From contig JAKLMB010000002.1 in assembly GCA_022813625.1 (NCBI GenBank), forward strand, positions 1,488,001 through 1,552,000: a stretch of DNA of 64,000 bases. The letters run 5' to 3'. Below the pieces are notes generated by a model, which had not been told where the DNA came from, searched no databases, and saw only the letters and a program-made list of their open reading frames with translations. A program made the position numbers and the translations under genes. Position 1 is the stretch's first letter. Every line of letters begins with the position of its first letter. This DNA comes from Aaosphaeria pasadenensis. Lineage: Eukaryota; Ascomycota; Dothideomycetes; Pleosporales. Shown here piece after piece: positions 56,319-64,000 of the stretch.

Positions 56319-57443
56319 TTGAATTTTCTCCACGAATTCACGACGTCTCCCGCCAGCCATAGGCTAAAACTACTATTCAAGATGGGGTTCAAGGTCTACA
56401 GCCACCCCGCCGACTCTCCCCTTCTGCAAAGCACACTCAAAAGAGCTCTACCATACAGCGTCGACCTCGTCTACAGGACGAAGCACGAGAACCGCACACC
56501 AGACGCTCACATACTGGCCACATTCGCGCACGATGGTCCCGTGCCGCAGTGCTGGGCGGTCGCATATCTAGACCGCTCCATGCGGCCTGAAACCGAGCTT
56601 TGGATGTTTTCTAGCGGGGAGATGCCAGATCACAATTCGACGGCTGAGAACGGGGTAGAAAAAGATGAATTGTGTAAGACGTGTAAGCAGGCGGTATTGT
56701 CGCTATTCGATCACATGTCCACGCTGCCTGAACCACCACTTCACCCGGAGAACTTGCCGGCGCTCGAGCTGGCTAAACAGCATGAGAAGGAGTATCCGGA
56801 GTCGGGGCCTGGTGTAAGGTACACGCCTTCTCCTGGCATGTATATGCGACATCTGCTCATGGGTCCCGTCATCACGCTCGGTGCATGCCACAAGAAAGTG
56901 GTGCGGTTATGCCACGAGTACGGATTGGTGAGGCCAGAGTTCCCGGGCAAGGACGCAGAATTGAATAAGTTCATTTTCAACATTGGCGACTTGCCGCAGA
57001 CTAGAGATCTTCCTAAGGGTTTGAGGTGGGGAGAGATAAGGGAGAAGGATATACCGACTGTGCAGTCGCGGACGAGTATACCTCGCACAACGCGGACACT
57101 GCTCTCGTTAAAGAGCGTGGGGGTGTTTGTGGAGGAGACAGATCTCCCTGTTGCATGGACGTTCTTGGGCTTGGATGGTTCACTGACGACACTTCACACT
57201 GAGCCTGAGTATAGGGGAATGGGACTTGCGAAGGCGGTGGCTGCTAAGATCATCCGCGAGTATGCGCCAGAGTTGGCGGTTGATGAGCAGGGCAAGGCAT
57301 GGTCACATGCAGATGTCTATATTGGGAATGTGCAGAGTGAGGCAGTTTGCAAGAGTCTTGGGGGTCGAGCAGCCTGGAACATGTTCTGGATCAGGGTTGA
57401 CTTTGCAAAGGCAGGAAATTTAGCGATAGATGGACCGCAATAG
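56319..57443 (+). CDS. GNAT-type (FR47-like) N-acetyltransferase
   Basis: This is a single exon of 374 aa, or 353 aa from the second in-frame ATG at 56382 (MGFKVYSHPADSPLL), which is the more family-like start. The C-terminal third has the acetyl-CoA-binding FR47/GNAT core: LPVAWTFLGLDGSLTTLHT, then the pyrophosphate-loop motif PEYRGMGLAKAVA and the terminal SLGGRAAWNMFWIRVDF. The N-terminal half is a family-specific domain with several Cys and His residues (CKTCKQAVLSLFDH). The substrate is unknown; glycine N-acyltransferase-like proteins share this layout. An upstream ATG in a weak context may add a 21-residue leader. Confidence 0.8.
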   Translation: MNFLHEFTTSPASHRLKLLFKMGFKVYSHPADSPLLQSTLKRALPYSVDLVYRTKHENRTPDAHILATFAHDGPVPQCWAVAYLDRSMRPETELWMFSSGEMPDHNSTAENGVEKDELCKTCKQAVLSLFDHMSTLPEPPLHPENLPALELAKQHEKEYPESGPGVRYTPSPGMYMRHLLMGPVITLGACHKKVVRLCHEYGLVRPEFPGKDAELNKFIFNIGDLPQTRDLPKGLRWGEIREKDIPTVQSRTSIPRTTRTLLSLKSVGVFVEETDLPVAWTFLGLDGSLTTLHTEPEYRGMGLAKAVAAKIIREYAPELAVDEQGKAWSHADVYIGNVQSEAVCKSLGGRAAWNMFWIRVDFAKAGNLAIDGPQ

Positions 57444-57826
57444 AGATACTAGAGAAAGCAATTAGCTCGCTATCCATAAGAAGATTTTGTGACAAGGCAG
57501 TAAATCTCGATAGTGCTCATACAAAGGTTAAAGTTGTTGCGTGGGTTGTCCTCATTGAAGGACTCAGTGTTAAAAACGAATAATCATAGCGAATGAGATG
57601 AACAAAAGTAGAGATGTAGCTTACCTTTTGGGAATGTTTGAAGTGTATGATTGCTAAGTTAGCATCACATACAAAACATACAATATACGAGAGAACGTTG
57701 TTGTGGTCATTTTCGTATTTTTTCGTGTTTCTCGTTGACAGTTCTATATCATTAAGACATAAGCCGACAACTTTTTGGTACACCTGGAAGCTATCGCATT
57801 CCAGAGTGGAGCCATTTTTGAGACGC
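57444..57826. other. Intergenic, convergent 3' ends of the GNAT gene and RPP0
   Basis: AT-rich sequence lies between facing stop codons. Only 3' untranslated regions are expected. Confidence 0.6.
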
Positions 57827-58886
57827 TTAGTCGAAAAGACCGAAGCCCATGTCATCATCCTCGGACTCCTCATCCTCCTCCTCCTTAGCGGCCTCAGCAG
57901 CGGCGGGGGCATCACCGCCGGCAGCGGCGCCACCAGCAGCGGGAGCAGCAGCGGCGTACTTGTCGGGGTTGGCAATGCGGTCCTTGAGCTCGGCAATCTC
58001 CTCCCACTCGTAGTCGGTCTCAAGAGCAACGGAGATGATGTTCTTGTAGCTGTTGACAACGGAGTGCATGACGGAGGGAAGGGTGGGGTAGCCAATGGCA
58101 AGGGAGATGCTGGCAATGGTGGTGATGGCAGAGGAGAAAGCCTTGAGAAGCTGGGACTCCTCAATGTCCAAGACGGAGGCGTCGAAGGTCTGTCCATTGT
58201 CGTAGATCTGGGAGATACCCATACCGTAGGTGAAGGGAGAGATGTTCAACAAGTTAAGAAGAGTGGCCTCGGAAGCACCGACCTTGCTGCCACCCTCAAT
58301 AAGCTTGAGGTCACTGGTGATTTCAATGGTACCACGAGCAATCTTGGTGGGGACACCGAGAGCCTGGAAGAAAGAGGTCTTTCCGGGTTCCATACCACTG
58401 CGCCAATTGTCAGCAATTATCCCTTCGATATTCAGCACTTAAAGAGCTCCTCACGTGTTTCCAGCGGGGACCCAGACGTCAGCGGGAGCGAGAGCACCGG
58501 CACGAGCGGGGGCAGCGACACGGTTGGCGAGGATCTTGTCACGGATCTCCTTCAAGTCGGAGTTGGTGAAGACGAAACCGACGTTGCCTACATCTCCATC
58601 AGTACATTGCGCGGATGCGTCGCGTTGAAGAATAAAACTCACCCTTGACGTGGGGAAGAAGGCGCTCGTACTCGGGGAAGTCGCTGAGGAATCCCTTCAA
58701 AGCACGGCGGACCATGGTGTTCTTTCCCATGAGAACGACACCCTCACCACGGAGGGACTGACGAATCTCGTGCATCTGCTGGGACGAGACATTGTCGACA
58801 CCAACGATGAAGATGGACTTGTATTCCTTGAGGAGCTCAGCGAGCTTCTCGAAGTAGACGGCCTTGTTCTCGGATTTGCCCCCCAT
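57827..58886 (-). CDS. RPP0: 60S acidic ribosomal protein P0 (uL10)
   Basis: Exons are 58643-58886, 58455-58587 and 57827-58397 (315 aa), with introns of 55 and 57 bp. The N-terminal rRNA-binding domain contains KAVYFEKLAELLKEYKSIFI and GKNTMVRRALKGFL. The central part includes FTNSDLKEIRDKILANRVAA and GKTSFFQALGVPTKIARGTI. The C-terminus has an Ala/Gly hinge and the acidic tail ending DDDMGFGLFD, shared with P2. P0 anchors two P1-P2 dimers on the ribosome. Its start codon is only 223 bp from that of TRM82. Confidence 0.97.
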
Positions 58887-59109
58887 TTCTTCGGATTTGA
58901 GAAAATAGGATATTTAAGGACTTGTTCTATTGTTGTTGTGTTAATTGAGTGAAAAGTTCAAGGAGTCGCGAAAAGTGTGAGGTTGGATTTTGCTATGTGT
59001 GGTCCCTGCTCCCGCAAGCGACAACGCGCTAAGCCGCTTTAGGTCATCAACTTCTTCAAGTCTTGAGATTTTACCACTACAGATCCCTGCATACGCATTA
59101 TAACGACAT
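58887..59109. promoter_or_regulatory. Compact divergent promoter, RPP0 and TRM82
   Basis: Only 223 bp separate the start codons of a ribosomal protein gene and a tRNA-modification gene, so the two promoters must overlap or be shared. Confidence 0.6.
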
Positions 59110-60818
59110 ATGAACATGGCTCTACCATTTCAATGCCTGAAGGCTTACAGGCGCTCTGTAGAAGGCAGAGAAGAAACCCTCCTCATTGGTGCGAGCGGGT
59201 CACGGCTTGTCGTAGTTGAGTCCTCAAGCGGACAGGGCTCAACATGGCCTGCAGAAGAGGAAGCATCAAAAGTGAGCTCAATCCCATAAAAGTCCAATTC
59301 CTTTATATCAATTGCGAATCAAAACTAACTCTCCACCAGGAAACTGAGACACCAGCCGAAGATGAAGAAAGACCTGGAAAACGCATTAAACTAACCCCAA
59401 CAAACACAAATGACAGCAACAGCAACAAGTCCAATTTCTCATGTCTCGCTCTGTCCAATGACCAGCAATATATCGTCGCCATAACCGGAGAAGACAAATG
59501 CGTCCGCGTCTTTCATATAGACGCCGACTACCGCATCCACCAGCTAAGTCAAAGGTCCGGAGCCTCAGTTTTCATCATCTCCGCATGTACTTACAATCAT
59601 CCAACAGACCCATGGCAAGACGTCCCTGTGCCATCACCTTAACATCAGACGACTCGACAATCTTATGCGCCGACAAGTTCGGCGACGTCTACGCCTTACC
59701 ACTCCTCATGTCCCCAGACGACGGCATCCAGGACCAAGAAGCTCCACCAACCACCTCAGCAACCGCAGCGCAACCCGAAACACCAGTAGAATTCAAACCC
59801 TCCGCCAGCGTCCTAACCGTCCACTCAGGCCGCAACCGCAAAGTGCTCGAGGAGCAAATCCGACAAGCCAGCCTCGGCCAGCGCAAATCCAAAGAGCCCC
59901 TCAAGTTCAAGCACGAACTCCTACTCGGTCACGTGTCCATGCTTACAGACATCGTCTACGCAAATGTAAACGGAAGAGGCTACATCGTCACGTCCGATCG
60001 TGACGAACATGTCCGCGTATCGAGGGCCCCGCCGCAGGCTCATATCATTGAGGGGTTCTGTCATGGACACGAGGAGTTTGTCAACAGGTTGTGTCTCGTT
60101 TCGTCGGGCAGACTCGTGTCTGGAGGCGGTGATGCACAGTTGTTTGTATGGGATTGGCTCAATTATCGTCTCTTGACGACCATCGATATTAGGGGTGCCG
60201 TGCTTCGGTTCTTGAAGTCGCAAGCGGAGCTATCGAGTATCGTACCCGCAAACGAAGAAGGGTTCAAGGTGGCAGTGACGGGCATTTGGAATGTACCACG
60301 CAGTGATGCACAAAGGGACGAGATCCTCGTGACGTGCGAAGGTGTTCCTGCGATCTTCTACTTCGGCTTTGATGAGGCGGGGAAAAAGCACGAACAGGCT
60401 ATACCGTTGAACGGCAACGCTATCGATGTCACTGTCATTCAGCAATCACCGGATTCATGCGTCGCTGTGGCCTCGGTGGATTATGTACACAAGCCAGGTT
60501 CCCTGAAGGACCCGCGCGAGCAGAAGGTATGTTCACTTCTCGTTTCCAATGAGAAAACCCCTGGGTTGGAGAATAAATCACTAACTCGTCAATCAGGACG
60601 GCCAAGCTATTCAAACATTTACCTCCGGGCCAGACGGACAGTGGCAGGCAGACTCGGCTCTGGACGCAGCTGCAGGTTTCTTGACGAAACAGCTCTCCAC
60701 CGCCGTGGGCGCGGCTGCATTAGCCGGTGAGGTCGATTTGAAAGCCATCCAAGGTCTTCTGTACGGGACGGCCAATCTAAGGAAACAGCCCGGTATGGAT
60801 CCTGACCAAGTGGCGTAA
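59110..60818 (+). CDS. TRM82: tRNA (guanine-N7) methyltransferase non-catalytic subunit Trm82/WDR4
   Basis: Exons are 59110-59271, 59340-59554, 59608-60526 and 60597-60818 (505 aa). WD40-type repeats are visible in FSCLALSNDQQYIVAITGEDKCVRVF, split here as SCLALSNDQQYIVAITGEDK and CVRVFHID, then LTSDDSTILCADKFGDVYAL, the conserved LLGHVSMLTDIVY with TSDRDEHVRVSR, and CHGHEEFVNRLC with LVSGGGDAQLFVWDW. This arrangement is typical of Trm82, which partners catalytic Trm8 to form m7G46 in tRNA. Two in-frame ATGs (59110, 59116) are equally good. The second intron uses an unusual donor, gtccgg, but its removal restores LSQR-PMARRPCAITL. A final exon encodes a C-terminal extension (FTSGPDGQWQADSALDAAAG). 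Confidence 0.92.
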
Positions 60819-61424
60819 AGCCGTTCACTGTACGTAGTCTACTAAGTATGCATACGTTGAACAAAAAAGTCATAACGATATTATCATGTCACTGATATTA
60901 ATCTGGAAGCGTATGTAAGAACCAGGAACATAATGTGGTGAGAATTCATAACGGTAGTCTAGGTCGAATCAACAATGGCATGATTCCAAAAACTCATTGT
61001 GCAATATCTAGTCCGTCCGTTCAAGCCTTCTACATTTAAACCACGCTCAAAATCTATATAATATGCCATGCGGCGAGCCAGTACCGAAGGCTCTATCCAA
61101 AACAACCGGAGTACCATTTGCAATGATTCCCCAGCTCTGATCTATCCCGTCATGTTTATGGCGTGCGGCTGAGAGGAAAAACTACTTTGTTCGATCCTGG
61201 AAAGAGAGAGAAAAATCCGTAAGACAGATGCAAAGCCTCAGGGGAGAGCCCCTTCGATGGCGTGTAAAAGGTCGCAAGTTGATATGCAGGGATGTACCGA
61301 GCCCAATGCCAAATAAACAAAGTCGCTAGGTGTGTTGAGAATTTGAGGAGATGTGGGAGTTTCCTAACGTCTATGCGCGATGTTGATTCATTCACGGAAA
61401 CGCCAGTGGTGAGGTGGGGTTAAT
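60819..61424. other. Intergenic, convergent 3' ends of TRM82 and TRR1
   Basis: AT-rich sequence lies between facing stops. No further gene is supported. Confidence 0.6.
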
Positions 61425-62979
61425 TTATAGGAGAGGGTTGGAGCGGTACTCGGGAACGACGCCATTGGTCTGTGACTTCTCGGCCTGGTTCTCGGTTTCC
61501 AATCCGTTCTCGACGTGGTCGTCCTCCTCGGCGAGGAATTTCTCGGCCTCGAGAGCTGCGACACAGCCAGATCCTGCAACGTACATCAGTAAATGGAAAT
61601 TCGATGTGCCAACAATGGCGAAATAGGGTAGTACTAACCTGCGCTGGTAATCGCCTGTCTATATCGCTTATCCTGGACATCGCCAGCAGCGAAAACACCC
61701 TCGACACTGGTGAGGCCTCGGCCAGGCTCGGTGATGAGGTAACCGTCCTCGTCCATGTCAAGCTGACCCTTGAAGAGGGACGTTGCGGGGTCGTGGCCAA
61801 CGGCATAGAACAAGCCCTTTGCCTCGATAGTCTGCTCCTCTTTTGTGACATTGTTCTTGATGACTAGATGTGTCATGAGGCCGTTCTTCTTCTCCTCTCC
61901 CTTGATCTCCGAAGGGCTGGTGTTGTACATGATCTCAATCTTGGGGTGGTTCGCGAGGCGGCGGGCGTTGGTCCTGCTGGCTCGCAGCTTGTCCCTTCGG
62001 ACGAGGACAGTGACCTTCTTGGCCTTCTTTGTCAGGTAGAGGGCCTCTTCTACAGCGGAATCACCACCGCCAATGACAACTAGAGGCTGCTCCTTGAACA
62101 TTGGGAGAGAACCATCGCAGACAGCGCAAGCGGAGACACCGTTGCCCCAGAACTTCTCCTCTCCAGGAAGATCGAGCCGTCGAGCTTTGGCGCCGGTCGC
62201 AATGATCAACGAATCTGCGGTGTGCTCCTCCTCCTCGATTTCTTCATCGTCGCCCATGGGGTGCAACCAGTACTTGAATGGTCGGGATTTCAGGTCAACC
62301 TTTGCGACTGTTTGAGAGATGATTTCGGTTCCGCAGGCCTCAGATTGCTCGCGCATTTGTTCCTGGTCGTTCTTTAGTACTAGATTAAGATCCTCGGCTA
62401 CAGCAGACGTACCATCAACTTCTGTCCCTGGATGTGGGTGAAACCGGGGAAGTTCTCGACTTCATCAGTAGTCGTCAATTGACCACCTGCTGCGATGCCG
62501 AGGGCAAGGAAACCCTCATAGAGAACAGCTGCAATTTTGTTAGACTGGTACAATTGGTATTATTTGGACATGAAAACTCACGCTTGAGGTCGGCCCTGGC
62601 AGCATATATCGCTGCGGTGTGGCCTGCTGGCCCAGAGCTGTCCAGGTACGTCAGTAAGTTGTTCCATGATCGACACTCTCACATCGGCAATTATCTGGCG
62701 GCAGACGATTATCCCGTCTCCCACTCCCGGTCATACAGTGCCGCACTATACATGGCTGGCGCGTGCAACAGTAATTGACACTCCACGCAACACGCGAAAG
62801 AGTTGCCTGCCACCAACAAGTGTTGAACGCCGTACGCAACCAAGGAGAACCAGACTATGTTTCGTTGCGAAGGAAAACGGTAATATGTTGGAACTTACCC
62901 GATGACTATTTAGATGATTAGCTAGGCTCGTAGATACATGAACCAGAGATTGTAACTTACTGACTACCCGTGAATGCAT
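61425..62979 (-). CDS. TRR1: Thioredoxin reductase, with 7-nt microexon
   Basis: Six exons: 62961-62979, 62899-62905, 62582-62637, 62413-62528, 61639-62362 and 61425-61573 (356 aa). The second exon is only 7 nt (TCATCGG). With the flanking bases it encodes the II-G of VVIIGSGPAGHTAAIYAA, the FAD-binding GxGxxG. The active-site disulphide is CAVC (C145, C148), and the NADPH-binding motif is VVIGGGDSAVEEALYL. The enzyme reduces thioredoxin with NADPH and supports ribonucleotide reduction and peroxide defence. The tail after EAEKFLAEEDD extends about 34 residues beyond the usual bacterial-type end. The fifth exon start was taken at gaccag; an acceptor 9 nt upstream is also possible (adds NDQ). 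The frame upstream of the ATG stays open for 88 codons. Confidence 0.93.
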
Positions 62980-64000
62980 CCTCCGCGAACTTGTTGCGAG
63001 GGTTGAAGTCGGGCTCGATGTTGGTGAAAGCCCCGCGGTTGGTGTAGTGCGGTGGGAGGAGGAAGCTGCGACGGCGACCGGCAGCGAGAACAGAGAGAGG
63101 AATCGTGAGGAGGTAGCTCGTCGGAAGGTTGAGGCGAACACTTTGGCGGTATCGTTCGTCGCGTGCGGGTTATGTGTAGGTCTGGGTATGTGTGTGGGTG
63201 TAGAAAGTGGGATGAAATAGTTTTCTTTGGACGTGGGTGAAGGTCACTTTTTGGGAACGGCCGAGCGGGAGTATATGGAGGGGTTGAAGGATGAGCGCGA
63301 GAGACGAGAGGAGGCGAGGTGGATAGAGGATTGACGGGATGACAAAGAGGATGGAAGGCAATTGAGCAAAGCAATTACAAAATAGAAGCTGCTCGGCGAT
63401 GGTGAGGTGAAGATTCGGAGACGACGTCGGATTAAATTGGCCTTTTGAGGGTGGGTTTGCTAGTTTGAAGAAAGTAGTGGAAGGAAAGCGCGCTTTCAAA
63501 TGACAGAATAGAATGTCCTGGCCGGGCGATACAGGGTCATTCACAGGGGGGGAGCACGCAAGAGAAAACGTACACCATCGACTACCTATGAGTACCTCGA
63601 CTGTACACTACGAAAACCTACTATTGCCACCCGTGTACCTAACAGTATCTCAGAGTAACCTTGTTCCTCGTAAGTACACAAATGTACTCCGTACATCACC
63701 TACAAATCACTCTAGGCTATCTGCTAGTCCCTCAGTTCCACCTCTGGATTTGCAAGCACGTAAAACCCAGACCGACCGGCCCCAAACACCATTGACCACA
63801 GAGCACACAATACGGAGAATACTTCTCATACTCGTACATTTCCGTCACTGTTTTATCGGTATTATTAATCGTACAAGACATTTCTTACGCATATGCACGA
63901 TTGTTCTCGAGTATTATAGATAATTACCTAGGTAGACATGTGTCTATTGAATCTACAAAGGCTGTCATCTGAGATACAACGATGCAACATAACCCTTCTG
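62980..64000. other. TRR1 upstream region to the window edge
   Basis: It contains the TRR1 leader and promoter. Two long frames without ATG overlap just upstream of the TRR1 start (see findings). From about 63.55 kb to the edge no gene is supported. Confidence 0.5.

Noticed and set aside
52871..57443. P450 plus acetyltransferase as a secondary-metabolite cluster
   Set aside because: There is no backbone synthase, transporter or cluster regulator nearby; all other neighbours are housekeeping genes.
57517..58197. Long frame overlapping RPP0 on the same strand in another phase
   Set aside because: Ser/Pro-rich shadow of the Ala-rich hinge and codon bias of P0.
62964..63374. 136-codon Pro/Ser/His-rich frame upstream of TRR1
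   Set aside because: Composition is that of a pyrimidine-rich leader read in a third phase. The other two frames there are discussed as a finding.
1..64000. tRNA genes
   Set aside because: A visual search for B-box sequences (GGTTCGANTCC-like) gave only weak partial matches inside genes or without a fitting A box.

Overview
The window is a gene-dense piece of nuclear chromosome from a filamentous ascomycete (Pezizomycotina). Most genes are interrupted by short introns, commonly 46-63 bp, with GTRAGT-type donors and CTRAC-type branch sites. Codons favour C at the third position, and the proteins resemble filamentous-fungal versions of their families. A Leotiomycete-like host is a guess from protein flavour only. 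I modelled 27 protein-coding genes by hand from splice signals. For every spliced gene the exon lengths sum to a multiple of three. I found no tRNA, rRNA, CRISPR or transposon. 

Layout. 0-6.3 kb: the 3' end of CPA2 (arginine-specific carbamoyl-phosphate synthase), then SCM3 (CENP-A chaperone) divergent from ATG6 (Beclin 1). 6.3-15.3 kb: two long gene-free stretches rich in simple repeats flank an F-box protein. 15.3-26.3 kb: a flavodoxin-like quinone reductase (PST2/YCP4 family), an ANCHR-like protein, TED1 (GPI-anchor remodelling), a cytochrome b5-fused fumarate reductase and a CTR copper transporter. 26.3-30.8 kb: BNA1 (NAD synthesis), ORC3 and a GPATCH11 homologue. 30.8-43.4 kb: a DUF3712 membrane protein, a C2H2 protein, a 74-codon small gene, a tandem-RRM protein whose start codon is made by splicing, and a coiled-coil protein. 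43.4-52.7 kb: SPT2, ribosomal P2, ribosomal S15, SEC10 and NUS1. 52.7-63 kb: a cytochrome P450, a GNAT acetyltransferase, ribosomal P0, TRM82 and TRR1 (thioredoxin reductase). 

The genes are mainly housekeeping: translation (P0, P2, S15, Trm82), chromosome biology (Scm3, Orc3, Spt2), membrane and secretory functions (Sec10, Nus1, Ted1, Atg6, ANCHR) and redox or metal handling (Trr1, fumarate reductase, quinone reductase, CTR, P450). They do not form a biosynthetic cluster. 

The most interesting signals lie in how genes are read. (1) The quinone reductase ends at TGA followed by CTA, the classic leaky stop context, and the same frame stays open for 58 more codons to a CaaX box (CEVM). A short alternative intron could produce the same tail. 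(2) The RRM gene has an AT|G start codon split by an intron. (3) TRR1 needs a 7-nt microexon that encodes part of its nucleotide-binding motif. (4) SPT2 has a 6-nt first coding exon. (5) BNA1 can start at two in-frame ATGs, with or without a mitochondrial-like leader. All of these are inferences from sequence and need transcript or protein data.
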